From Hyphomicrobiales bacterium (lineage in GTDB: Bacteria > Pseudomonadota > Alphaproteobacteria > Rhizobiales > Xanthobacteraceae), in NCBI GenBank assembly GCA_017305455.1, contig JAFKKO010000112.1, positions 1-64,000 of the forward strand: 64,000 nucleotides of DNA, written 5' to 3'. The position numbers were made by a program, and so were the translations under genes. Positions within the stretch are counted from its first letter, which is position 1. Every line of letters starts with the position of its first letter. Under the pieces are notes generated by a model. That model made no database searches. It saw only the letters and a program-made list of their open reading frames with translations, and was not told the origin of the DNA. Below are positions 44,729 to 53,800 of this stretch, piece by piece.

Positions 44729-44914
44729 ATGGCACTCAAAACATTCAATCGACCGATCCTGATAAAATTGGATGATATTGTCACGATGAGGACCGAGATT
44801 TCGGACAGAAGCCTCGCCGATCAGTATGCGACGCTGTGCCACCTGCGAAAGGCGGTCCGCAGAGCGGAAGCCCAAGCCGTCAAGCGAGCCAGAAGCGGGG
44901 CGCGACTGCAATGA
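44729..44914 (+). CDS. Small basic protein of unknown function
   Basis: A 61-residue open frame begins at ATG 44729, preceded by GGGAG eight bases upstream. The product starts MALKTFNRPILIKLDDIV and ends with a basic helix (RRAEAQAVKRARSGARL). I do not recognise it with confidence; the start (aromatic-NRPILIKLDD) recalls small rhizobial DUF982-like proteins, but the match is weak. It lies alone between gaps. Confidence 0.45.
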   Translation: MALKTFNRPILIKLDDIVTMRTEISDRSLADQYATLCHLRKAVRRAEAQAVKRARSGARLQ

Positions 44915-45119
44915 GCCTTTAAGGCATACGGAAAGACATACGGATTTTTCCGTCCGAACGTGATCCCGCGAAGCGTGACACCGATGCTGCATGCCTCGGC
45001 TGATCAGATCGGGTTGCAGCGTGTGAACCCGACAACATGGTCGTCAACCGCGGACGTGCCGCCGGGCGATTTGCCCGCCTCTTCGCATCATGCACGGCGC
45101 ATGGGAAGAATGCGTGCGT

Positions 45120-45533
45120 TCACGCCCGCCGCTCGGGACCTGCGGTCTGATGAGCGGTCTCATGATTTGAAATCGGAAATCGGGTCAGAAGGGCCGCCCT
45201 GATAAACTGAAGATGGGCGATATTATCGGTGAGTTGGTCGAGCCTGCGCTGCCCTTTCAGAATCTCCGCCTCGCACTGATCCAGCAAACGGTTGTCGGCA
45301 GCCTCCCGCGTGAGATATTCGTCCGGCGCGTTGCCCGATAGCGCCACGGCTCGGGTTCGCGCATCATCCAGTCTGCGCATCAGACCTGCCCGCTCGGTCC
45401 GGGCTGACGCCAGCGAGGATTCGACCAACCGGGTGATGGATGACACGCGCGAGCGGTCATTCTCGGCATCGCGCTCGATCGATCGCGCATGGAAGAATTG
45501 ATCGGCTCTGGCTCGAAGGAAGAAATGGAACAT
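45120..45533 (-). CDS. Coiled-coil protein of unknown function
   Basis: This 137-residue protein is strongly helical with heptad-like charged pattern (RDAENDRSRVSSITRLVESS, DQCEAEILKGQRRLDQLTDN). It has no membrane segment or signal peptide. ATG 45533 is chosen because GGAGG sits seven bases upstream. It resembles hypothetical proteins of Nitrobacteraceae, with no known function. Its upstream region contains an AT-rich palindrome at 45673-45689. Confidence 0.6.
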   Translation of the reverse strand: MFHFFLRARADQFFHARSIERDAENDRSRVSSITRLVESSLASARTERAGLMRRLDDARTRAVALSGNAPDEYLTREAADNRLLDQCEAEILKGQRRLDQLTDNIAHLQFIRAALLTRFPISNHETAHQTAGPERRA

Positions 45534-45672
45534 GCGCCAGCCTCCACTCAAGGACATCGGCTATGCATCACGACATCGCGCCTCCGGGGCCTGACGCCGC
45601 AGCGGCGGCGCCGCCGCCCGCTGCTTTTTCGGCCACGGAATTAAATAGAATTCACCGCGATTTAAATTAATC

Positions 45673-45689
45673 ATTTAATTTGATTAAAT
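45673..45689. promoter_or_regulatory. AT-rich palindrome ATTTAAT-TTG-ATTAAAT
   Basis: Perfect 7-bp arms form a dyad about 140 nt upstream of the 45533 gene. The surrounding 40 nt are almost purely A/T in an otherwise GC-rich region. The same heptamer recurs inverted at 60231-60245. It may bind a regulator of the MucR/Ros type, which favours AT-rich sites; this is inference. Confidence 0.35.
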
Positions 45690-45808
45690 TCAAGCTCCGT
45701 CCTTCATCCTGCCGTTGTTCCGGCGGCCGGCGCAGAGCCGGCGTCCTCGCTGGCGGCGCGGCGGGCAGACCTGCGACACAAGGATTTGCGCGGTCCCGGA
45801 TTTCGCGA

Positions 45809-46141
45809 TCAGCCCTTCAGGCGATTGAGGCCCCAAGCGGCGAGGATGCCGGCGGCCCCTCCCGCCAGCTTGACGAGCAGATCGGGAAGCCGGGCGTGCC
45901 GACCGGGCGCGATCACCTGCGCCAGTTCGAGAACACATGCGCTGCACAGCACGAGCCCGACAACGAGAGCCCACCGTCGCGGATAGGCCAGCCCAAAAAA
46001 CAGGCCGGTCACGGCAAACGCGGCCAGTCGCTCAAGGCCCGCTGCCGCAACCTGAGGCCGTAAACCGGCCGGCGACAACGTGGCGAAAACGATGAAAGCA
46101 AGACTGAGCCAGGCCGCTATGGCGAAGATCTTACGCAACAT
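45809..46141 (-). CDS. VanZ-like small membrane protein
   Basis: This 110-residue protein has four hydrophobic segments and the VanZ-family pattern: ATLSPAGLRP after the first segment, LAAFAVTGLFFGLAYPRRW, then LELAQVIAPGRHARLPDLLV. VanZ-like proteins often occur next to exopolysaccharide genes, but the function is not known. ATG 46141 is used; a GTG two codons upstream is possible. It is isolated on the minus strand. Confidence 0.75.
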   Translation of the reverse strand: MLRKIFAIAAWLSLAFIVFATLSPAGLRPQVAAAGLERLAAFAVTGLFFGLAYPRRWALVVGLVLCSACVLELAQVIAPGRHARLPDLLVKLAGGAAGILAAWGLNRLKG

Positions 46142-46426
46142 GAACACGGCCGGCTTGAGAGTTCAAAAATCAAATCCGCGCTCGCGCAGATTCTAAGTAA
46201 CTTCCGAAATTCTAAGTAGCTCCCGCCTTGCGACGCAAGCCGCAATGTTGCGCGTTGGCCGTCATCCGTAAAATGATATGGTCGAACTTGCGTAGAGTTC
46301 CGATGACGACCAAAATCGGTGGCGCGGCCCATGGCGCGGCCGCGGCGGATTTTTCGTGCGGATGGCGCCGGAGGTTCGATCCGCCGCCATTTGCGGTTGC
46401 CTTGAAAAAAGGCCGGGTTCGATAAC

Positions 46427-47344
46427 GTGTGGAAGCTCCCCTCTCTGCAAAGCGACAGGCAACACCCGAAAGTGCCGGAGGGAATTCGCATCTATGCGGT
46501 CGGCGACGTCCATGGCCGGGCCGATCTTCTGGCGGCGGTGCTTGTGCAAATCGAGATCGACATCGCCCTTCATCCGGTCTCCCGGCCGATCGCGGTTTTC
46601 CTTGGCGACTACATCGACCGCGGTCCGAATTCGAAGGAAGTCCTCGACCTTCTGATTGCGGCCAATCACACGCCGGACATGGTTTTTCTCAAAGGCAACC
46701 ACGAGACCTTCCTGCTCGATTTTCTGAAGGACCCTTCCCTCCTCGACAAATGGCGGCAATATGGCGGTCTCGAAACCCTTGTCTCGTACGGGCTCCAGCC
46801 GCCGATCAATCCCTCGCTGGATGACCGGATCGGCCTTGCGCGCGCGCTCGCCGGCGCCTTGCCGTCCTCCCACCGCGCGTTTCTCCAGGCCCTCGAAACG
46901 ACATTCGCGTGCGGAGATTTTCTGTTCGTCCATGCGGGGCTGCGCCCGCTCGTTCCGATCGAGCAGCAGGCGGAAGACGACCTGCTCTGGATCCGCGACG
47001 ACTTTCTGCTGTGGGACAAGGATTTCGGAAAAGTCGTGGTCCATGGACACACGCCCGTCCTGGAGCCGGAGATCCGGTTCAACCGGATCAACATCGACAC
47101 CGGAGCCTTCGCCACCGGCCACCTCAGCTGCATGACCATCGAGGCTGGCGAGATCGGGTTCCTGATCGACGCGCGGCGCTGGCTCGGCGCATTGCCGGAT
47201 ATCGCAGCACCGCGCGACGAGCCCATGCAAAGCCCGGAGGCCCTCGCGGCACTGCACGCCGCACGGCTCAAGGAGAACCCGCGCGGCTATGATGCGCATG
47301 CGCTGGCGCGGCTCGATCCGCGGCGACGCCCCGACCCGCCTTGA
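46427..47344 (+). CDS. PP2A-like serine/threonine protein phosphatase (metallophosphoesterase)
   Basis: This 305-residue protein has all phosphoesterase motifs: GDVHGR (26-31), GDYIDRG (60-66), GNHE (90-93), HAG and VVHGHTP. This set identifies the lambda/PrpE-type calcineurin-like protein phosphatases, which use two metal ions. The start is GTG at 46427 with a weak ribosome site. It is convergent with the type I secretion adaptor gene, 40 nt away. Family members often sit near polysaccharide genes in rhizobia; a direct link here is inference. Confidence 0.85.
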   Translation: MWKLPSLQSDRQHPKVPEGIRIYAVGDVHGRADLLAAVLVQIEIDIALHPVSRPIAVFLGDYIDRGPNSKEVLDLLIAANHTPDMVFLKGNHETFLLDFLKDPSLLDKWRQYGGLETLVSYGLQPPINPSLDDRIGLARALAGALPSSHRAFLQALETTFACGDFLFVHAGLRPLVPIEQQAEDDLLWIRDDFLLWDKDFGKVVVHGHTPVLEPEIRFNRINIDTGAFATGHLSCMTIEAGEIGFLIDARRWLGALPDIAAPRDEPMQSPEALAALHAARLKENPRGYDAHALARLDPRRRPDPP

Positions 47345-47384
47345 GGTCACGCGCGCGCCGACCGGCGACGAACGATCGCGCCCG

Positions 47385-48698
47385 CTATTGTTCCCTGAAT
47401 GCCCGCGCGGCCTGATCGCGCAGAGGCTTCATCAGATATGACAGCGCCGTTCGGCTGCCCATCTGGATAAAGGCGTCCGCCGGCATGCCGGGAATGAGCT
47501 TGACGTCGCCCAACCGCTCGATCTGCGCCGGCTTCAGCGAAATACGGGTCATGTAATAGCTTCCCCCCGTCCGCTGATCCTGCGTGAGGTCCGGCGAGAC
47601 CATGCTGACCTCGCCCGCGATTTCAGGCGTCACGCGCTGGTTGAATGCCGACAGCCGCAGGATCACCGACTGCCCGACATGGACATGATCGATATCCTGC
47701 GGCATCAGCCTGGCCTCGACGGCGAGCGTATCGGTATTCGGCACGATCAGCATGATCTGCTCGCCCGGCGCGATCACGCCGCCGACAGTGTGCACCGAGA
47801 GCTGATGGACCACGCCGTTTTGCGGCGCCCGGATATCGATGCGCTGCAACTGATCAACCGCGGCCACCTTGCGTTCAGCCATCTCCGAAATCTTCGAGCG
47901 CACCTCGACCAGATCCTTGCCGACCTCGCTGCGCAGATCCTGATCGACCTGGATAATCTGAAGCTGGATCTCCGCCGTCTTGCCCTTGGCCTGGGCGATC
48001 AGGCCGGACAACTGGCTGCGCTCGCCTTCGATGCGCGCCGTATCGCGCTCGAGCGCCGTCAGGCGGCTGATCGGCACAAGATTTTTCTGCCAGAGAGTCT
48101 GCACGCCTTCGAGCTCGCGCTGGACGAACTCGACTTCCTTCTTCTTGGCTTCGAGCTGACCCTGATATCCCTTGATCTCCTCCTGCAACTGCACGCTGCG
48201 CTCCCTGAGCTGCGACTTCTGCCCTTCGCGCGCCTGCCGGCGCAGGTCGAACAGATTCCGCTCCGCGGCGATGGCGCGGGCGGCATCGGTGGCCGGATCG
48301 CGGGAACGCTCCAGCAGCGACGCCGGAAACGCGATTTGCTGAATATTGTCGCGTTCGGATTCAAGACGCGCCTGACGGGCCAGCAGTTCATCGACACTCT
48401 TGGTGATGATCGAGGCCGCGGCCTTGGTCTGCGTTTCGTCGAGACGAAGCAGAATATCGCCCGCGCGCACGCGATCGCCGTCGCGCACACGCAGTTCGCT
48501 GACGACGCCGCCGGTCGGGTGCTGGACCTTCTTGACGCTGGAATCGACCACAAGAACGCCGGGCGCCACCACCGCGCTCGAAATCTCGGCGGTGGTAGCC
48601 CAGCCGCCAATGCCGAACGTCACCAGCACGACCAGAATCATTCCTGCCAGCAAATAGCGCTGGATCGAATGCTGCGCCGAATCCAGAATCTTGCTCAT
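47385..48698 (-). CDS. Type I secretion periplasmic adaptor (HlyD family)
   Basis: This 437-residue membrane fusion protein has one N-terminal membrane segment (LLAGMILVVLVTFGIGGWAT), a lipoyl-type half (VVDSSVKKVQHPTGGVVSEL), a long coiled-coil hairpin (residues about 100-300) and a C-terminal beta domain with RTGGSYYMTRISL and IPGMPADAFIQMGSRTALSYLMKPL. It matches PrtE/LapC-type adaptors of type I secretion. The start overlaps the ABC gene stop by four bases (ATGA), so they are translationally coupled. An outer-membrane TolC partner is not in the window. Confidence 0.93.
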   Translation of the reverse strand: MSKILDSAQHSIQRYLLAGMILVVLVTFGIGGWATTAEISSAVVAPGVLVVDSSVKKVQHPTGGVVSELRVRDGDRVRAGDILLRLDETQTKAAASIITKSVDELLARQARLESERDNIQQIAFPASLLERSRDPATDAARAIAAERNLFDLRRQAREGQKSQLRERSVQLQEEIKGYQGQLEAKKKEVEFVQRELEGVQTLWQKNLVPISRLTALERDTARIEGERSQLSGLIAQAKGKTAEIQLQIIQVDQDLRSEVGKDLVEVRSKISEMAERKVAAVDQLQRIDIRAPQNGVVHQLSVHTVGGVIAPGEQIMLIVPNTDTLAVEARLMPQDIDHVHVGQSVILRLSAFNQRVTPEIAGEVSMVSPDLTQDQRTGGSYYMTRISLKPAQIERLGDVKLIPGMPADAFIQMGSRTALSYLMKPLRDQAARAFREQ

Positions 48699-50713
48699 CG
48701 AATCCTTCCGCCCCCGGCGGCCATTCTCAACGGCACCGGCGCCGATCCGCGCAGCACCCTGTTGAGCACTTCATCCCTTTCGCCAAAGGCCTTCGCGGTC
48801 CCCTCGGCGATCACCAGAACATGGTCGACGCCCTCCAGCGACTTCGGCCGATGGGTCACAATGACGACAATTCCGCCACGACGGCGCACATTGAGGATGG
48901 CTTCCGTCAGAGCCGCCTCGCCCTCTGAATCAAGGTTCGAACTCGGCTCATCCAGCACCACCAGAAACGGATCGCCATAAAACGCGCGGGCGAGCGCGAT
49001 CCGCTGGCGCTGGCCGGCGGAAAGCGCCATTCCGCCTTCGCCGATCCGCGTTCCATAGCCATCGGGGAAAGAAAGAATGAGCTCGTGAACGCCGGCCGCG
49101 CGCGCCGCGCCGAGCACGGCGCCGGCGGTCGCCTTCGGATCAAAGCGCGCGATATTGGCCGCGATGCTGCCATCGAACAGTTCGACATCCTGCGGCAGAT
49201 ATCCCAGATGCCGGCCGAGCGCTTCGGGCGACCACTGATCGAGCGCGGCGCGGTCGATCCTGATCTTGCCGTGCAACTGCGGCCACACGCCCACGAGCGC
49301 GCGGGCGAGAGACGACTTGCCCGACCCGCTCGGTCCGATGATTCCAAGCCCCTGACCGCTGGAGAGCGCGAACGAGACATCATACAGCACCGGCCTTTCG
49401 GCGCCGGGCGGGACCACATGAATACGCTCGACGCTCAACGAACGCTCCGGCGCCGGGAGCTCCATGGGCTCCTGCTCCTTGGGAAGAAGCGTCAAAAGCT
49501 GATCAAGCCGCCGCCCCGCCTGCCGCGCGCTGACAAAGCCCTTCCAGTTCGCGATCGCCATCTCCACCGGAGCGAGCGCGCGCGCGGTCAGGATCGAACT
49601 TGCGATAATAATGCCAGCCGTGGATTCCTGATGGATGACCAGATAGGCGCCGACGGCGAGAACGCCGGACTGCAGGATCATCCGGAAGACCTTCGAAATC
49701 CCGCCGAGACCGCTCGCCGCATCGCTGGCCGCCTCATTGGCGGCCATGTAGCTCATGTTGACCTGATGCCAGCGCTCCGCAATCCGATTCCCCATGCCCA
49801 TGGCGCGCAAGACTTCCGCGTTGCGCCGTCCCTCGGCGGCCAGCGCGTTGCGCGACACCGCAAATCCCGCGGACGCCTTGGTCGCTCCCCTGGTTCGAAT
49901 CTCGGCCAGCAGGGTGAACAGGACCAGCACGCAGGCGCCCGCCAGCGCCACCACACCGATCCAGAAATGGAAGTAGAAGCAGATGCCAAGATAGAGCGGC
50001 ATCCACGGAAGGTCGAACAATGCGGTCGGGCCGCCGCCGGACAGAAAACCGCGCAACTGATCGATATCGCGAAGCGGCTGCAATCCGTCGCCGTCACCGC
50101 GCGCCTTCAACGGCAGGCGCACGATGGCGTCATAAACCCGGGGCCCCAGGGTTTCTTCAAGATGACGGCCGATCCGGCCGCCGATGCGCGCGCGAACCAG
50201 ATCAAGCGCGCCCTGAAACGCATAGAGAACGGTCGCCAGCAAAAGCAGCGCGATCAGCGTCGAGACGCTGCGGCTCGGCAAAACCCGATCATAGACCTGC
50301 AGCATGAAGAACGAGCCGGTCAACATCAGGATGTTGCTCAGGCCGCCGAACACCGCCAGCCCCCAGAATGCGTGACGGCACGAATCCAGAAAGTCGCCGA
50401 TCTCGGATCTCTCCCCGGCATAGGCCGCCAGAGCGCCGCGCCGCCGGGAGGAAAAGACCAGCGGTCTGATCTGCTCGATCGTCTTGCGGACGCCAAGACG
50501 GAAGCGCGAAAGGGCATCGCCGCCGCGGACCACCGCGCCCAGCAGTCCGCGCGATTTTGCCCGAAACGCAGCCGTTCGCGACGACCACCATGAACGGTCC
50601 GCGGATGCCGTCGATGGAGCAGCCCCGCGCCCGTCGACCGGTGGGGCGATCATCCGAGCAGATTGATTCCTGTCGGGCGAGGAGAACGAAGCTCGCCAGC
50701 CGAAGTCTGTCAT
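48695..50713 (-). CDS. Type I secretion ABC permease/ATPase (PrtD-like)
   Basis: This 672-residue protein combines a six-helix ABC exporter membrane domain with a C-terminal ATPase: Walker A GPSGSGKSS, signature LSAGQRQRIALARA, Walker B FLVVLDEPSSNLD. It lacks a C39 peptidase or C39-like domain, as in PrtD/LapB-type RTX exporters. About 110 N-terminal residues precede the membrane domain, longer than usual for PrtD. It lies 111 nt downstream of the large secreted-protein gene and overlaps the adaptor gene. Export of that neighbour is the natural inference. Confidence 0.93.
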   Translation of the reverse strand: MTDFGWRASFSSPDRNQSARMIAPPVDGRGAAPSTASADRSWWSSRTAAFRAKSRGLLGAVVRGGDALSRFRLGVRKTIEQIRPLVFSSRRRGALAAYAGERSEIGDFLDSCRHAFWGLAVFGGLSNILMLTGSFFMLQVYDRVLPSRSVSTLIALLLLATVLYAFQGALDLVRARIGGRIGRHLEETLGPRVYDAIVRLPLKARGDGDGLQPLRDIDQLRGFLSGGGPTALFDLPWMPLYLGICFYFHFWIGVVALAGACVLVLFTLLAEIRTRGATKASAGFAVSRNALAAEGRRNAEVLRAMGMGNRIAERWHQVNMSYMAANEAASDAASGLGGISKVFRMILQSGVLAVGAYLVIHQESTAGIIIASSILTARALAPVEMAIANWKGFVSARQAGRRLDQLLTLLPKEQEPMELPAPERSLSVERIHVVPPGAERPVLYDVSFALSSGQGLGIIGPSGSGKSSLARALVGVWPQLHGKIRIDRAALDQWSPEALGRHLGYLPQDVELFDGSIAANIARFDPKATAGAVLGAARAAGVHELILSFPDGYGTRIGEGGMALSAGQRQRIALARAFYGDPFLVVLDEPSSNLDSEGEAALTEAILNVRRRGGIVVIVTHRPKSLEGVDHVLVIAEGTAKAFGERDEVLNRVLRGSAPVPLRMAAGGGRIR

Positions 50714-50746
50714 GCAGTTATCCCGTTTATCCCGCGCTCCCAGGTG

Positions 50747-50780
50747 CGCCCGGGAGCTGCCATGCAGCCGCTCCCGGGCG
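50747..50780. other. Strong hairpin between substrate and exporter genes
   Basis: CGCCCGGGAGC (50747-50757) and GCTCCCGGGCG (50770-50780) form a perfect 11-bp stem with a 12-nt loop. On the minus strand (direction of the operon) no T-run follows; a T-rich tail lies on the plus-strand side. It may stabilise the 3' end of the large substrate mRNA or attenuate transcription into the exporter genes. Confidence 0.5.
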
Positions 50781-50824
50781 TTGCTTTTGTGATGAACTCG
50801 TTACGCCAGTGAAGTTCGACGAGG

Positions 50825-53800
50825 TTACACGAAGTGGAAGTCGGTCTTGTCGAGCGCCGCCAGCTTGGTGTCCTTCAGCGTCAGCGTATTGCCTCCACCG
50901 GCATCGATCAGGACATCGTGCCCGTTTTGCGCCGCGTGGGCCAAAACGTCCGCGAAACTGTCGAATACGCTCTTGCTGAACTGCACCACATCGTGGTTGC
51001 GCCCGATTGCGTTGAAGTCCTTGATGATGTCGGCACCAAAGTTCGACGTGAAGACGAAGGTGTCTTGCCCGCCATTGCCTTTGAAGAAGTCGTTGCCCGA
51101 GGTGCCTTTCAGCACATCATTGCAATTCGTGCCGAGCACGGCATTGCCGGGAAGCGAGCCTGTATTGCCGGCCTTGTCGGTGACGGTGGCCGTGAAGTTG
51201 TGCACCCCGTCGGAAACCGCCGAAGACGTCTTGTAACTCCAGTTGCCGTCGCTCCCGACCTTGACGCTTCCGATCGGCTTGGCATGACCGTTGTCATAGA
51301 TCGAGATCTGGCTGTGAGGATCGGCGGTCCCCTTGAAGGTCACCGTGTCATTCCAGTTCTGAACGACATTGGTGAATGCAGCGGACGGCGCCGGCGTGGC
51401 CACATGCGTATCGATTTTCACATCGAACGCGGCCGAGGAACCGCTGGTGTTACCCGCCGCATCCATCGCCTTTGTCGTGAAGCTGTGACTGCCATCCGAA
51501 AGAGAGTCGGCGACATAAGTCCAGGCTCCCTTCTCGTTCGCCGTGGCGGTGCCGATCTGTTTTGTCCCGTCGAACACATGCACCGTGCTGTTCGCCTCGG
51601 CCGTGCCGGCCAGGGTCACATGATCGGCGTTGGCTGCGCCATCGCCCGAAGCGATCTTCGGCGCAGTCGGCGCGTGCGTGTCGATCTTGACCGCAAGAAC
51701 CGCCGACGCCGCGCTGGTCTGACCCGAAGCGTTGGTGACCTTGGCGGCGAGATTGTGCGCCCCGTCCGCCAGCTTGGCCGTGGTGAAGCTCCACGCGCCG
51801 CTGCTGTTGACGGCCGCGGTGCCGATCTGGGTGGCACCGTCGAACACCTTCACCGTGGAGTTGGCGGCTGCCGTCCCCTTGAGGGTCAAGGTGTTGTCGC
51901 TGGTGATGTTATCGCCGGCAACACCGGTGTCGTTCGAGAACGACGAGATTTTCGGTGCATCCGGCGCGCTCGGGCGGGTCGAGGGGACATTCACTTTCAG
52001 TCCCGCGGAGGCCACGCTGGTATTGCCGGCCGCATCGGTGGCTTTCGCCGTGAGCGCGTGATTGCCGGTCGTCAGCGTGCCGGTGGTCAAACTCCACGCG
52101 CCGTTGCTGTTGGCGGTCGCGGTCCCGATCTGGGTCTTGCCGTCGAACACCTGCACCGTGGAATTGGCCTCGGCGGTGCCGGTGAGAGTCACCGTACCTC
52201 CCTTTGCCGTCGTACCAGCGGTCGTGGACGTCATCGTCGGTGCAACCGGCGCAGCGGTGTCGATCTTGACCGCGAGAACTGCCGACGCCGCGCTGGTCTG
52301 CCCCGAAGCATCGGTGGCTTTTGCGGTGAGATTGTGCGCCCCGTCCGCCAGCTTGGCCGTGGTGTAGCTCCACGCGCCGCTGCTGTTGGCGGTCGCGGTG
52401 CCGATCTGGGTCGCACCGTCGAACACCTTCACCGTGGAGTTGGCGGCTGCCGTCCCCTTGAGGGTCAAAGTGTTGTCGCTGGTGATGTTATCGCCGGCAA
52501 CGCCGGTGTCGTTCGAGAACGACGAGATTTTCGGCGCGCTCGGTGCCGGTGTCGCCGACGGAATATTCGCGACGACGCCTGCGGAGGCCGCACTGGTGTT
52601 GCCGGCCGCATCGGTGGCTTTCGCCGTGAGCGTGTGGTTGCCGCTCGTCAGCGCGCCGGTGGTCAAGCTCCACGCGCCGCTGCTATTGGCGGTCGCGGTG
52701 CCGATCTGGGTCTTGCCGTCGAACACCTGCACCGTGCTGCCCGCCTCGGCGGTGCCGGTCAGATTGACGCTGCCGTTCGTGTTGCCGGTTGGCGCGGCAA
52801 CGGTTGGCGCATTCGGCGCAGCGGTGTCGATCTTGACGGCGAGAGTCGCCGACGCCGCGCTGCTCTGCCCCGAAGCGTTGGTGACCTTGGCGGTGAGATT
52901 GTGGGCACCGTCCGCCAATGCGGCCGTGGTGAAACTCCACGCGCCGCTGGCGTTGGCGGTCGCGGTGCCGATCTGGGTCGCACCGTCAAACACCTTCACC
53001 GTGCCGTTCGCCGCCGCGGTCCCGGTCAGCGTCAGGGTGTTGTCGCTGGTGATGTGATCGCCGACGACACCGGTATCGTTCGAGAACGAGGCAATGGTCG
53101 GCGCGCCCGGCGCGGGGCCGTTGATGATCGGATCGAGCGGCAACGACTTCGCGCTGGTGTTGCCGGCGACATCCGTCGCGGTCGCGAACAGATCGTGAGA
53201 TCCGGCCGACAGCGCCGATGTCGTGACGCTCCAGGTCCCGTCCGCCTTGGTCGTCGTCGTTCCCACCAGGGTCAGGCCGTCATACACCTTCACGGTGCTG
53301 TTGGCTTCCGCCGTACCGTTCAGCAGCACCTGGTTGCCATTGACAACCGAGTCGCCGACTTCAATGGGAGCAGCCGGCGCAACGGTGTCGATCTTGACGG
53401 CGAGAACCGCCGACGCCGCGCTGGTCTGCCCCGACGCATCGGTGACCTTGGCGGTGAGATTGTGCGCCCCGTCCGCCAGTGCTGACGTGGTGAAGCTCCA
53501 CGCGCCGCTGGCGTTGGCGGTCGCGGTGCCGATCTGGGTCGCGCCGTCGAACACCTTCACCGTGCCGTTCGCCGCCGCTGTCCCGGTCAGCGTCAGGGTG
53601 TTGTCGTTGGTGATGCCGTCACCGACAACACCGCTGTCGTTCGAGAACGAGGCAATGGTCGGCGCGCCCGGCGCCGGCGCCTGCACGGGAGGGGCCACCG
53701 GTGCGTTGGAATCCTGCAGGACCGCGCCGGTTTTCATATTGACGTTGTGGATGTAGATCGACTTGGCGCTGCCGTCGTCGGGGCCCGAGTTGGGATAGAC

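Noticed and set aside
45563-45670. 35-residue plus-strand frame with AAGGA upstream
   Set aside because: Ala/Pro-rich low-complexity product without conserved features; ribosome site alone is not enough, so it is not listed as a gene.
50834-53485. 883-residue open frame on the plus strand opposite the Ig-repeat gene
   Set aside because: It mirrors the tandem repeats of the minus-strand gene; the product is a periodic Arg/Gly/Val-rich sequence without domain pattern, while the minus strand reads as Ig-like domains with a type I tail.
51409-53662. CRISPR or satellite array
   Set aside because: Repeats are 560-580 bp, in frame, and encode Ig-like domains.
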